Origin: Acanthochlamys bracteata
Lineage: Eukaryota > Streptophyta > Magnoliopsida > Pandanales > Velloziaceae
Assembly: GCA_019914995.1 (NCBI GenBank)
Contig: CM034130.1
Span: forward strand, 9,424,001 to 9,488,000
Direction of reading: 5' to 3'
Length of the DNA: 64,000 nt
Shown: positions 37,345 to 48,592 of the stretch, one piece after another
Position numbering within the stretch: position 1 is the first letter of the stretch
Layout: the number at the start of each line of letters is the position of its first letter
Position numbers and translations under genes: made by a program
Notes under the pieces: model-generated
What the model saw: only the letters and a program-made list of their open reading frames with translations
What the model was told of the DNA's origin: nothing
Database searches by the model: none

Positions 37345-37930
37345 TCTCTCACTTCTTCAACAGCATTGCGCTGATTGCGCCACGTCCTGGTAACAGAATC
37401 AGTCATGTAGAAGTTGCCAACAGCCGGTCTAAATGCAGCAATGCTCACTTCTTGCTGAAACTTTGGCTTGATGTCAGTTGACACTGTTGATGGTTCTCTC
37501 TGATGTACGCGCCAGAGGTTTGGAGCCGCCGTTCTAATGCGTGCACGAACTGCAGCGAGAGTGTCATATGGTAGTGTGATGCCAGCAACTTCTCATAGCG
37601 CACTTACAATCTTCCAGTCATCTCTTGCGTCACCAACAGTGAGTACTGCAGGAACTGTCCACTGAGTTCAACCCACTGTGTTTCATAGGTACCCTCACTA
37701 AAGGCAGATGACGGGAGAATGACATTTGCCCGATACACACTTCTGTCATCATGTTGTTCCTGGTAAACAACAAAGGCGTCATCAGGAAGTCAAGCTTACA
37801 TCATCAGCTTCCATTAGATAAAGAAACTTGGCCGACTTGATGCTCTTGCTAGTGTTTGGCACAAGACCAATGTCCAGTGCAGCTGGCTGAGCAGCATTGA
37901 GAAGAAGCACATTAAGACCATGCCGGTCAG
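37345..37930 (-). pseudogene. Fragment of complex I 75-kDa subunit gene (NDUFS1-like)
   Basis: Read on the minus strand this resembles the C-terminal part of the mitochondrial NADH:ubiquinone oxidoreductase 75-kDa subunit (EMB1467/At5g37510 in Arabidopsis, from memory). Recognisable pieces in order: [130 protein letters not shown]. They sit in different frames, with frameshifts after EADDV and after GTYE, and a TGA at 37593-37595. The N-terminal two thirds, including all Fe-S cluster sites, are absent. The homology runs without introns, so the piece may be a truncated retrocopy; an ordinary partial duplication is also possible. It cannot make a working subunit. Confidence 0.85.
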
Positions 37931-38259
37931 CACATTAATATACAGAAAGTAAGTTTCATGCAGTTAAAAGCACACCCTTATTAGTGTTGCAAACAACTGG
38001 AGAAGGTAATGTCTAAAAGTCCTAAATTAGTAAAAGATCATTTAGAGTGATATCCTTGAAATGTCAGTGTTGCCCGGGACCGCATATTGCTTTAATATGA
38101 TTCCTGGTGCTATCCTTGTAAATGCAATTGCCCTCTGGCAGTAATTGTATTTATGAAAAGGCTACCAATTTGTTTAGAAAGAAAACCACAAATTGGGCTC
38201 TCGCACTGAAACAATCAAAACTCTGTCCATATATGTCGAGTTTGTCATACGGCATATTT

Positions 38260-38460
38260 TAATTATATAAAAATAAATTTTTAAAAGACAATTTTTAAAA
38301 ATAAAATTTAGGAAAAAGTAAAATTAGATAAAAGTAGATTTCTAAATATTGATTGAAACATATGAAAATTAAAATTAAAATTAAATTTTAAATACAATAA
38401 ATTTTTAATGTAAAACTTTTTAAATAATAATTAAAATGTATGAAGCGATAAAATTTTAAT
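38260..38460. repeat. AT-rich repeat, 'aataattaaaatg' type
   Basis: Ends 'aataataattaaaatgtatg' then 'aagcgataaaattttaa'. A block at 53515-53710 has 'aataataattaaaatgcgtg' then 'aagtgagcgaacttaaattt' in the same relative place. Confidence 0.55.
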
Positions 38461-39039
38461 CTGGCGACTGAAAGCCGAGTTCTTCGCAATCACAACATGG
38501 CCTACTACGCTCTTATTTTGTTATCATCAATTGAATCAATGGCGTTCTTTTTCATTGCTCTACGTTCACTACTGCTGATTTTCGGAGACGAACAAGGATT
38601 GGGGTCTCCTTGGCTCCTCTGCCGCCGCCGTGGTCTTCTGAGTTCCTCGTAGCCAATAAAGAGATCAACTAGCTTCGTCGAAAGTTGAACGTGCTTTGGT
38701 ACTTGCTTCTAGATTCCTACCGCCAGCTCCCCGACGAATATGAAGAAGGCGATGATTGAAAGAGGTAGCTTAAGGAGTTAAAAAGATTTCTCCTTAAACG
38801 GCCACAACGTGCTCGACAATTATTAAAACTAGATCGCCGACATCTACAGGGAAGCAGATTCTGTTGTTGGCCGCAAGAGGAAGCAGAGGCACTTCGATGA
38901 CTCGGTACTAACGAAATTCAGGAACTGCTGGGTCGGCAAGTATTGGTGGGTCGGCAAGTTCTAATCCTTCGCACTCTCCAAACGTTAGAACTTGGCGCTA
39001 TGACCTTTTTGAGTTACCAAGAAGTCTTAGCATTCGTTT

Positions 39040-39215
39040 GGCATTATATTTTTTAATGAATTTTATGCAATATTTTATAAAATTAATTTATAATTTTAAA
39101 ATATAAAAAAATTTATTTATAAAAATTTATTATTATTTATTTTTTTAAATAAAAAATAAAACTTATTTATTAAAATAGAATAAAAATATTTTTTATTTTA
39201 CATAAACACATTAAG
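39040..39215. repeat. AT-rich dispersed repeat, copy 8
   Basis: Begins 'cattcgtttggcattatatt'; interior 'aaaatttattattatttatt' and 'gaataaaaatattttttatt' as in copies at 17.1, 22.8 and 52.1 kb. Confidence 0.55.
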
Positions 39216-39350
39216 TTAATTTAAGGCTACATCTTGGCTTGCACAATACTGGTAGAAGCAAGCAAATTGGACCGATTTAGACTCGGTGCCGCGGGGAATA
39301 CGCACGTTGAGTTCTCTGCAAATGCTATCCAGATGTTCTGTTTCGTCTCA

Positions 39351-40010
39351 GGATTGTTGCCAAATAATAGAAGAGTAGAAAAAACCTGAATCTTCATGGT
39401 GAACTATCCATTTCAAAACTTTATAGAGTCGTTGCTCTGCAGAAGTACTGCCCAACTTGGCCAACTTGAAGAGCAAAGAATTTATTTATTAATCGATTTG
39501 TGAAGTGGATTTGATTTGTGAAGTTGAGTACGATTCAAAATCTGATTTTGCCTGATCCAAGCATGCTCAATGTAGAGGAACACATGAACCAAAGTGGAAG
39601 AAGAGATGAAGCTACTTGAGTCTCTTCGTACTCATGCCATACTCAGACGTTTAAGGATACGAACTATGGAGACAATTCACTGCAATCTTGGTTTGGTGAT
39701 GCATTCTTCCAGAGGTTGATAGACTATCTCGCTTTCTCAATGTATGAATTGCGTATGCTTTCCTTGACTGATGCATAACTGGTCACAGGAAATTGTGCCC
39801 AGAAGGAATGCATGCATTAATAAATATGGTTTGCACTCTCCTGCCCACAAGGATAGAAGAATTGAGGTTCATGGATTGTGCCACTCTGGTCACTCCGTTC
39901 AGTTTGCCATTGAGAAATTAGGGACACCCGAAAAATAAGTCTTAGTGGATGTCCTGTGCTATCTGAGATCTGCTTGCAAGATGAAGCCATAAGAGGAAAG
40001 CTTTACTTTG
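39351..40010 (+). pseudogene. Probable CC-NBS-LRR resistance gene relic (LRR part)
   Basis: Scraps in several plus-strand frames follow the order of the first LRRs of plant CC-NBS-LRR immune receptors: LHGELSISKLYRVVALQK near 39390 (family form: L-G-L-I-L-NV), then an acidic linker reading NVEEHMN near 39575, LLESLRTHAILRRLRI near 39610 (family form: LE-L-PH-NL-L-I), and TRIEELRFMDCATLV near 39850. Stops and frame changes lie between all of them, and neither the P-loop nor the GLPL or MHD motifs are present. The call rests on the order of degenerate motifs, so it is moderate at best. Confidence 0.45.
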
Positions 40011-40234
40011 CAGACCTTGTGAGTTGAACAAGAGGATTCCTTCTACAGAAACAAAATGTTTTGTGCAATGAATTTATATGTTTAGTCTTTTAGATTACCA
40101 GCTTATGCCAATGTCTTGGGCGTATATATCATTTCTTCTCTCAATTCCACGAGCAAGGCTTCGAGCTAAAACTAACCGTTTGACCGAAATTACAATAAAA
40201 AAGATTTTCTTTGTATTATTAACTCAAGAACATC

Positions 40235-40254
40235 AAAAAAAAAAAAAAAAAAAA
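40235..40254. repeat. Poly(A) run of about 20
   Basis: Uninterrupted adenines 77 bases upstream of the PPR start codon at 40331. It could be the tail of an old retro-insertion or simple slippage DNA. Confidence 0.9.
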
Positions 40255-40330
40255 CCTGTAGTTGTTAACCTTTTATGCAGAACATTCCCAACAAGCACAT
40301 TGCGCGATAGCTTCCTGGCGCACAGCAACC

Positions 40331-42145
40331 ATGAAAACCAAACTCAAGTTCCCCCACTTGCGCTCCTTAGATCGAATACTAACCGTCCATCAAAACGAAT
40401 CAAACCTTCCCACCAAAATCTGGCCGTCCAATTCGAAGTCCCAACCTCCGTCTTCTCTTCCCGCCATCTCCTTCTCCGACTACAACGATCTCACTCTCTC
40501 CCAACCTCTCATTCAAGCACTCGATTCAAATCTCAATTTCAATCAAATCCTTTCCCGCCTTGTCGTCTCTGGCCTTTACAACCATTCCCTAGCCGCCGGC
40601 CGTGTGATAAAAGTTCTGGCTTCCCGTTCTGATTCCTTCCCTCAAGCTGTCAGATTTTTCTCTTCGATCGATTTCCCTGATACGTTCATGGCTAATCTCA
40701 TTCTCCGCGCCTATTCGTCTTCTGATCCCAATGCTGCCCTTCAGTTTTACTACAGTAATGCTCTACAGAGATCAGTGAAGCCGAATCACCACACGTTCCC
40801 TCTCCTTGCAAAGATTATTTCTGAATTACAGCTGCCCCGTGATGCTGTAAGGGCGCACGCCAGTGCGGTGAGTCTTGGATTGGGTTCTGATTTGTTTACT
40901 TGTAATTCCTTTGTCCATATGTATGCTTCGCTGGGGAATGTGGCTGATGCACGGAGACTGTTTGATGAAATGCCCATGAGGGACGTTGTTAGCTGGAATT
41001 CGATGGTTGATGGTTATGTTAAGAATGGAATGGTTGCTGATGCAAGAAGAGTCTTTGATCAAATGCTTGAGAGGGATGTTGTTAGCTGGAATACAATGAT
41101 TGCAGGGTATGTAGGGGCTGGCAAAATGGACGCTGCAAATGAGTTGTTCGATGCTATGCCAAGGAGGGATTCTGTCTCATGGAATTCGATGATTGATGGG
41201 TATGGGAGAGCTGGAGAGGTTGAGCTTGCTCGAAAGCTTTTTGATGAGATGCCGAGGAAGAGTGTGGTTTCTTGGAATGTAATTCTTGCTCTTTATGCTC
41301 GGAATAAAGATTATAGAATGTGTTTGGAATTGTTCGATGTAATGGTTGCCACAGGCAAAATAAAACCGAATGAGGCTATCTTTGTTAGCGTATTAACAGC
41401 ATGCTCTCATCTAAGTGAGCTGGAAAGAGGAAAATGGCTACATTCTTTGATTAAGGGAGGTAATAGTAGGATCGAACCTGACGTGCTCCTCTCAACAGCT
41501 TTGTTGACAATGTATGCAAAGTGTGGGGACATGGATTCTGCAAGGCAAGTTTTTGATCAGATGGAGGAAAGGAATGTTGTTTCTTGGAATTCCATGATTA
41601 TCGGGTACGGTATGCATGGGCATGGCGAAAAAGCACTGGAAGTATTCTTGGACATGGAGAGCAACGGGCTACAGCCAAATGGCAATACCTTTATCTGCAT
41701 CCTGAGCGCATGTGCGCATCGGGGAATGGTTATGGAAGGATGGTGGTGCTTTAATCAGATGGTTCGCCGATATAGGATGAAACCAGAGGCTGAGCACCTT
41801 GGCTGTATGGTTGATCTTCTTGGACGAGCTGGTTTGCTGAGTGATATCGAGGAGCTTGTGAAGAAGTTGCCCCATGAGCCAGCTTCAGGTTTGTGGGAAG
41901 CTCTGTTGTCGGCTTCAGCAATTCATTCAACTTCACAGATTGGAGAATTTATAGCTCAAAAGCTTACGGATGTCAATCCCAGAGATGAAAGGCCTTATCT
42001 CCTGCTGTCTAACATGTATGCTGCTGATAGCAGATGGGATAAAGTCGAGAAATTGAGAGAGAAGATGAAGGAGAATGGAGTGCAAAAAGCCACCGGAAAG
42101 AGCTTCTTGGACTTTATGGGGTCTAGTCCAGAACATATTTCTTAA
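40331..42145 (+). CDS. PLS-class pentatricopeptide repeat protein, E subgroup
   Basis: Intronless, 604 residues from the ATG at 40331; the frame is open to an upstream ATG at 40262 (627 residues). The later start is preferred because it gives a Lys/Arg/Leu-rich, acid-poor leader suited to organelle import and because the extra residues follow a poly(A) run. The body is a series of P, L and S repeats with the usual VVSWNSM/VVSWNTM ends (MPMRDVVSWNSMVDGY, MLERDVVSWNTMIAGY, MPRRDSVSWNSMIDGY, MEERNVVSWNSMIIGY). The C-terminus (HLGCMVDLLGRAGLL, LWEALLSAS, YLLLSNMYAADSRWDKVEKL) is an E domain; there is no DYW deaminase domain. Such proteins usually choose C-to-U RNA editing sites in mitochondria or chloroplasts and recruit a deaminase in trans. 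The target site is unknown. Confidence 0.93.
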   Translation: MKTKLKFPHLRSLDRILTVHQNESNLPTKIWPSNSKSQPPSSLPAISFSDYNDLTLSQPLIQALDSNLNFNQILSRLVVSGLYNHSLAAGRVIKVLASRSDSFPQAVRFFSSIDFPDTFMANLILRAYSSSDPNAALQFYYSNALQRSVKPNHHTFPLLAKIISELQLPRDAVRAHASAVSLGLGSDLFTCNSFVHMYASLGNVADARRLFDEMPMRDVVSWNSMVDGYVKNGMVADARRVFDQMLERDVVSWNTMIAGYVGAGKMDAANELFDAMPRRDSVSWNSMIDGYGRAGEVELARKLFDEMPRKSVVSWNVILALYARNKDYRMCLELFDVMVATGKIKPNEAIFVSVLTACSHLSELERGKWLHSLIKGGNSRIEPDVLLSTALLTMYAKCGDMDSARQVFDQMEERNVVSWNSMIIGYGMHGHGEKALEVFLDMESNGLQPNGNTFICILSACAHRGMVMEGWWCFNQMVRRYRMKPEAEHLGCMVDLLGRAGLLSDIEELVKKLPHEPASGLWEALLSASAIHSTSQIGEFIAQKLTDVNPRDERPYLLLSNMYAADSRWDKVEKLREKMKENGVQKATGKSFLDFMGSSPEHIS

Positions 42146-44283
42146 AATACGAGTTCAAGCAGCTGGGATACTGCTCTTGCTTATTGAGTTTGGTGTCATG
42201 TGGAGTTGTCATATAGAAAACTGATATGAAGAAAATTTTCTGCGCATTACCTTCTCTCGCTAGAGCAAGTTGCAACTTGATGCTTGTTCACACCGTGCAT
42301 TTCAGGTAAGTCTCAAGTTGTAAGTGTCTGTTACATAATTGGTATATTCCATTATAACGAGTTTGTTTCCGTTGTTTAACTTCACGCAGTTAATCCATCA
42401 TTGCTTTTCAAGTTGTCGGGTACATCTCTGTTGTGGAAAACAGTTTAAAGCGGATTGAAAAGCTTTGCAGTTGAGCAAGAAGCTGGAAGTAAGAGCTCTT
42501 GAATTGGAAGTCATATAGGAGAAACATCTTAAAAGAAGCAGGTATTACTATATGACATTGCTATCTCAACAATTCCGATGATTACCTCTTTTTTGTCAAA
42601 AACTCAACTATTTCCAAGTATCCAACTCTGTCAGATTGTGTTTTTGTTTAAAATTTGCCAGCGACCTTATTATAAGTGAAAGTAGCTTGCATCTGTAACT
42701 TCTGATAGTAATAAACTATGAAACACATTACAGGCTCGAGCTATCATTTCCAATATAAAGTTGCAAGCATCTAAAGACTTAAGTGGATCACATATCTGAG
42801 CTCATCAGTTCTCTTGTTAGATGGTTAAAGAACTTTGCCTGATATAGCTGTTGAAGACTAGAGGAGCTTGGTTACTGCTGGTGCTAAGCTCATTTTCCCC
42901 TCCCAAAGATAAGTGAATTTCAAGTTAAAAGATCAACCCAGATCTTTCTGAAACGAGCAAAGCAAACAAAGAAAGATTCTCATTTGCCTATTTGGATTGC
43001 TGCTGAGCCGTGCTCTGTAGACGCATTTAAGTTTGATTTCAAGCTCATGCAACTCTATTACTTTGACTAGTAGCTTCAGTGTTCTAATCTATGTTCTTCC
43101 ATAATCAGTTTAAGGGTCGTCTGCTGTATGCCGGACTGCGTTACCTATGAAAGAGCTCTAGAACAAAAAGGCACCAAGAAAAATATCTTATGGGATTGCG
43201 ACGTTGGTTTGAAATTTTTTTATCGAGGTTAAGTCGTAAATTTTCGACCATGATGTCTCCCTTCTATATGTAGTAATACAGTGAGATTTCAAAGTCAATA
43301 ATTGGTTTTGCTATTTCTATTTTGCTAATTTAGGATTCTTCTTACAGTACAGTTATGCCTGTTCCTGAGTTGATCCAAACTCAATCCAAACCAAACCAGA
43401 TTCGGAGTGTATAAGTCTTTTTTTTGGAACTCAATTCTTTTATCAAAATTATTTTTAAACATTATTATATGTAAAATTTATTTTAACATAATTGAATATA
43501 AATTTTTAATTTTCAAGTGTAACCAAAAAGGCCCTAAACCAACCTAGTTTGAATTAACTGATTAATTCATTAATTAAAACTCTTCTTTATTATTAAATAT
43601 AAAAATAAAACAAATAATAGTTTCGTGACGCCTTATCTCAGTCGGTAGTCCGCTCTTGTTCAGTTGTTCTTTCCCGTTCGCTTCTAAAATCTCACCAAAC
43701 CCCTAAAATTTCTTCGCAAGTTTTGATTTTACAGTTAAATTTGTTAGCAGTCGCTCGGTTTTGTTTGAGGAGACCCGTCTTCGGCTTCAGGTCCGTTTTT
43801 GTTCAGTGATTTCGAGCTATTTGCTTGTGTGTTCCTTTCTTCGAGTTTAATTATTGGTGCATTTTTTGTTTAATTTCTATCATATTATTGTTTTGGGAGT
43901 CAGTGCTAGTTGTGTAGTTTGTCTTAGAGTAATTGGATTATGTGCGTTTGCTTTGCAAGTTTTTGTTTTGCTGTCGAAAATCACTTAGCTATATTTTCGA
44001 AAAATTTGAAATTCTGATATTCTATTGAATTTTCAAAGAACTTAGCTATATTTGTTGTATAGTTAGGTTTTGTGGTAAGTTCTGTTGTGTTCTTAAATTT
44101 TTCTGGTAGAAAACCGGGGTCAGTTTGATTAGTTGCTTTAATTTGCCTATCATCTAATTTGCATGCTTGTAGGATTTGTTTAATCGACCCTTTGAATTGT
44201 ATTGATTTGAAACTTTTGTCTTTCGTGCTATTGTTTAGCTTTCTATGTCTGTGCTGCTAACACTGACATTTCATTAAGGCCTA
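42146..44283. other. Intergenic region, includes upstream DNA of the TOC34-like relic
   Basis: No supported gene. 43620-44283 resembles a promoter plus 5' UTR (T-rich leader, 'ctaaaatctcaccaaacccc'), and probably came along with the TOC34-like fragment. Confidence 0.5.
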
Positions 44284-44800
44284 ATGGCAACTCATTGGCT
44301 AGTGAATGGGTTGGTATCCAGATTTTCGTGCTGCAACCCAGACAAAGTTCCATGAGCTCCTAGGCAAGCTGAAGCAAGAGTTCTCACAGCTTTCTTTTCT
44401 TGCCTTCTTTTCTAAGAATCTTTACCTTTACTTTGAAGCGTTGTCCTTTCTGCTCCTTTTATAATTAGTGGTCATCTTTTTATCGTCAGAATGTGGGTTC
44501 CTTAACAATTCTGATGATGGGAAAGGGCGGTTTAGGTAAATCGTCCACTGTGAATTCCATCTTGGGTGAGCGTGTTGCTACAGTCAATACCTTCCAGGTA
44601 CTTCTTTCAGAACATGTTTGGTTGGTTATCTTTTCTCCGACAGTGACCTTTGATTTTACCCAACTCTGTGTACAGGCAGAATGATTGAGGCCGATGATGT
44701 TTTCACTTATCACGTGCCGGGTTCACGCCAAATGTTATTGATACACCAGGACTAGTGGAAGGTGGTTATGTTAATGACCTGCATTGGAGGTCATCAAAAG
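44284..44800 (+). pseudogene. Truncated TOC34-like gene (chloroplast import GTPase)
   Basis: Three exon-like blocks match the start of TOC34, the GTPase receptor of the chloroplast outer envelope. Block 1, 44284 to about 44380, begins ATG and reads SEWVGIQ, then AATQTKFHELLGKLKQE after a frame change. Block 2, 44490-44597, is well kept: GSLTILMMGKGGLGKSSTVN, then SILGERVATVNTFQ, including the G1 P-loop GKGGLGKS. Block 3, 44676-44800, keeps GFTPNVIDTPGLVEGGYVND with the G3 DTPG motif, but has stops before it and a one-base loss after it. The exon ends at a normal GT. No later exons (G4, G5, membrane anchor) were found in the next 3 kb. Introns are retained, so it is a segmental copy and not a retrocopy. 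Confidence 0.87.
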
Positions 44801-47800
44801 GTCAGTTTCCTGGCACTGTTACTCATTCCAGTTATTTCATTGTTGCCTGTTTTGTTTCTTACCATCTAACTATAAATGCACTCAGTGTCCACAAGGACAT
44901 TTGCTTCATGATGCACCAATAAATAATCTATAGCTCCCGTCGTCTGCATGTGCTAGTGGCTCAATTGATAGATGATATGAAAGGCTGCATGCTCTAAACT
45001 GGGTATAGTTTGGCTCTGAATTGTTGAGCTGCATTTAGTAATTATCAAAGCAGTACATCGGATATGATTTAGGACTTTTACATCATTATATGTGCTTGGT
45101 TTTCCTTGACTCTGTAATCAATGAGCAATTTTCCAAATTTCTTAAATGGCTTTCTGTTCTTATGTTCAATGGCCTAATTTTGAATGCTACATTAATGGCT
45201 CATATTGGCAATGGAGATTCTTGTAGAATAATCAACTAGGGGGCAAGGTTAGCAAAGTGGCACAATTATAATCATCTAGCATTATTCAAGATCGATGATA
45301 AAGTGGGTGTTCATTGCCATTGAATGGCAATGTAAAGTCACTATTGCTTACCTGAAATCCATTGCTCTTTCTTCTTCATATGGCAAGTGGTAGATGTTTA
45401 TTTCTTTAAATTGCATGATCATCATTTACTTCTAACTCCTTTTAAAATCTTTGACAAATACTTGAAAGCTGCTACTGTGTCATGAAGGTTTAAGTTAGGA
45501 TGTTTATCTCAGTTCAAGCTGTCTATACCTGCTGCTGCTGCAACTGATTCTTTATATATACATATATATTAAGAATTTAAGACGGTGCTATACAAGAAAA
45601 TGGAATCCAAGAGGAACACGGTGCTAAAGATGTACATCTTCTCTTTGTGACCAGCATCTGATCTGAGGTAGCTTAACTCTTTCCGTTCCAAGCTATTACT
45701 TTTTCTCACGTAAAGTATTAAAAAGAACAATAAAATGATAATAAATTTATGAGTCCTGTAAAAGAAACTTGCAAATCAACTCAAGAGGGGATGGAGAAAT
45801 GAGTTAACATATAAAAATTTCCGTTATAAAATTTTTTTAGAAGTAGCAGCAGTGTAGTTGATTATGTTTATGTGGTTTTCTACACAGAGAAATGACAGAG
45901 ATTCTAATGCGTTTAAAACACACAGAAGGTTAAGTAATTTTCATAATCATAAGTACAAAATGGTTTATGTGATTTGGCAGACATCTTTGAATGCATTCAC
46001 GGTCACTCTTCGTTAAGAGTGAGAGTGTATTAATCTGTTGAAAAGCTATAATCACCAAAGTAAAGTGCTTAACTAAGCGCACTTACCTCATAGGTTCTCT
46101 TCACCAAGACGAACTTACTACAGTTTCCTAGACACTTGTCTCTGCGGCTTTGCAATAATAGTTCATTTATAAGATCAAAAACTCTACCCGAACTTAGCCA
46201 AGCCCTATTTCTAAGTGCAACAAGCAGTTAAGCAAAATTCTGTGTAAAAGTTACAATCACAAATTTAATCACAGGATTTATCTCACATAAGTTAGAATTT
46301 AGACAATGTGAGAAGATCAAAGGAAAGAAGTTTAGAATGCGTCTCTCAGTTGGCTTCCGATTGTGGACTGTTGGAGAGTGAAAAAGTAATTTCTTATTAC
46401 TTCTCTTAGAATTTTTCGGTTCCTTTCTATTTTTCCAGCCACTCTTCTTTATTTTCCTAATGCTTCTTTTTATATCTTTTCTACTCTCTGCAAATTTGAA
46501 ACTCAACAGCTTTAATTTTTCTGTTAGTGTTCTGCGATCGCTAAAGTGCGCGTCTAGTTGATGTTGTGTCTACGTCCCATCTCCCGATCTTATATTGCTA
46601 AGGTGTTTGCTTTTTGTGAAATATCTTGGTAGGCCCTCAGCTAGCATATCTTCTAGCATTTAAATCTCCTTAATGTTGCTGTGATTCAAATTTCTAATAT
46701 CATTAAATCCAAGATCTCGGCAATTTGGAATTTTTGCTAGTTTATGCCTCCTCCTGCTCGTTGGAAAATTCTTTCTTTACTTGATGTGGCCCCCAACAAA
46801 TAGTGACTCAACTAGCATGGTTATGGTGAGCCAATATTGAATTTGAATTTTCCTCACTAGATTGGTTGATTGATCAGTTTTCATTCCCTAGGTGAACATT
46901 GCTTAATAGTGTTTCCTTCATCTGAGAAGTCTTTTACTGATTCTAGATAGTTTGAAGTTGTTTTCAGTTTGTAGTGTTGTAGCCTGGAATAGTATGTTGA
47001 TATTTGTTACAGTTGAGCAGTGGACAATATGTGAAAGATAATTCCTTACAACTTGGCTATGTTGTTTCTTAATATGACTTAGCATTATAATATAGTGTGG
47101 TTGTAAGATAGTTGATGATTCGTAATACACTTTTTGATGTCATCAATGAATTTTCCTTGAATCAATTAGAAATACAAAAATTGAAAGCTGAGCAAAGTTG
47201 TCAGTCGAATATGGTTCTGTTAGGTCTTGTCTTTTGTCATGTGCGTACGATCTCTTTTGATGTGAATGTGATTAACTCTTAATGTGGATTTGCTGTTAGT
47301 ATGATGTCAGTGAGTCTTCAAGATTTTACTTCAAATGAATCATGAATTGTTGATCGAATTTCATCTGAAAAATGATTCCAATAATATCTCAACTTTTGTG
47401 GCTAATTATTTCTAAATTTTCTTCCATCATTCGATAATTTTTGTAAACTTCTGTTGATCGTGATTTAATGAGCTATTAGATCAATATTGTTGGGTGCATG
47501 ATGAGAAGTTGAGGTTCAAAAGTATCGGCATCATGCTTGAAGCCACATTTGAAAAGTGAAAGATGATCACCGTCGCTCAGATTGCTCTTTGTTCAGCGAG
47601 TAGCGGAGTAGTCGGCTATTGATCTCTCTGTTCTTCTCTGTTCGTGAGGTCGTAGTGGTATGTCTCCTCTATATAGTTGGCTATGATACGGCTATATGTA
47701 GGTAAAGTTTCTATCCTTAGGTAAAACTGCATAACTTATTTGAAATCGTGAGTTCATTCTAATCATAAATTATAATCCTTAATCTTTACTATCATCAAAA

Positions 47801-48065
47801 CGAACTTAGGGTTCCAATAACTTTTGTTGGGCCTGTAATAGTTTCTTACTCTAAAGATTGGCCACTGTAATAATTCATGAACTGGGAATGCTTTAGTTGG
47901 GAGCTCACTTGCTCGTTTCTTGGACTAAATTCTTTTGAGCCGTAAGTCACTTTCTCCACCAAAAAGTGACCACTTTTTGTATTCTTTTTTTATTAAAATT
48001 CGTTTTAAGTAAGTATGACTTACGGTTAATAAAAACACTACATTTGCACCACATTTCCACTCACT
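44801..48065. other. Intergenic region, no supported gene
   Basis: 3.3 kb without recognisable coding sequence. The missing TOC34 exons were looked for and not seen. A perfect 10-base inverted repeat lies at 47940-47949 and 48016-48025. Confidence 0.6.
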
Positions 48066-48330
48066 AGGGGTTCTCACTAGTTTTTCTCCTTTTGCGAATA
48101 TCACCCTTATTTTACTCCAGCCGAACTGTCTTTTGTACAAATCAGCGTGTTCGCTCTACGCTGCCAAAATTTTGTGCATTCTCCTTCACAAATTCGTTGA
48201 GCGAGCTTCGGTTGCGTGAGCTCTCTGTCTCCTCTCGTGGCCATGCGATTTCATCTGAGGTTGTGCACACCATCGTTGCGTTTCCTAAATCTTCCTTGGC
48301 TCCTCTTTCATTCTCTACCGCTCTTTAAGG
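48066..48330 (+). other. Unrecognised leader-like block, possible 5' gene fragment
   Basis: A patch less AT-rich than its surroundings with an open frame at 48092-48328 (78 residues, Ser/Arg/Leu-rich, few acids, like a plastid transit peptide). It stops right at a possible donor 'aag|gtatag'. No continuation exon was found before the MAPKK gene. It may be the 5' end of a lost or moved gene, or a non-coding first exon. Confidence 0.25.
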
Positions 48331-48527
48331 TATAGATCTGTGACATTTGAATTTTAAAAAATTTTTGTTAATTTTCGTTTTTGATTTTGATTGATCTGTA
48401 TGGAAACACAGAGTCTTGTGAGTTTGTTGATTTTCTGTCTATAGGGTTGTTTTAGGTTGTGTTCTCAAAACGCCCCCAACTTGTAAACTAAAACAAATTG
48501 TTTTAGTATTATAATTTTTTTAATTTA

Positions 48528-48592
48528 TAAAGTATGATAAATTATACTTCATATAAAGTATGAAAGATTATACTTCATATAAAGTATGATAA
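48528..48592. repeat. Tandem repeat, unit about 27 bp
   Basis: 'aaagtatgataaattatact', then 'tcatat', repeats as 'aaagtatgaaagattatact', with a partial third 'aaagtatgataat'. Confidence 0.85.

Larger units (their letters stand above)
37931..39350. other. Intergenic region with AT-rich blocks and possible NLR debris
   Basis: About 38260-38460 is an AT-rich repeat. 38560-38960 is GC-richer and shows coding-like scraps (EINxLRRKLNVLWYLL, ADIYREADSVVGRKRKQRHF) in shifting frames; these may belong to the resistance-gene relic downstream, but that is a guess. 39040-39215 is another AT-rich repeat. Confidence 0.45.

Noticed and set aside
40230-40260. Poly(A) run as evidence that the 40331 PPR gene is a retrocopy
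   Set aside because: The run is upstream of the gene on its own strand, whereas a retrocopy tail would be downstream; intronless PPR genes are normal in plants.
44486-44713. 75-codon minus-strand frame over the TOC34-like relic
   Set aside because: Antisense shadow of the P-loop exon.
46228-46506. 92-codon minus-strand Lys/Ser-rich frame
   Set aside because: Low-complexity translation with no family resemblance and no neighbouring exons.
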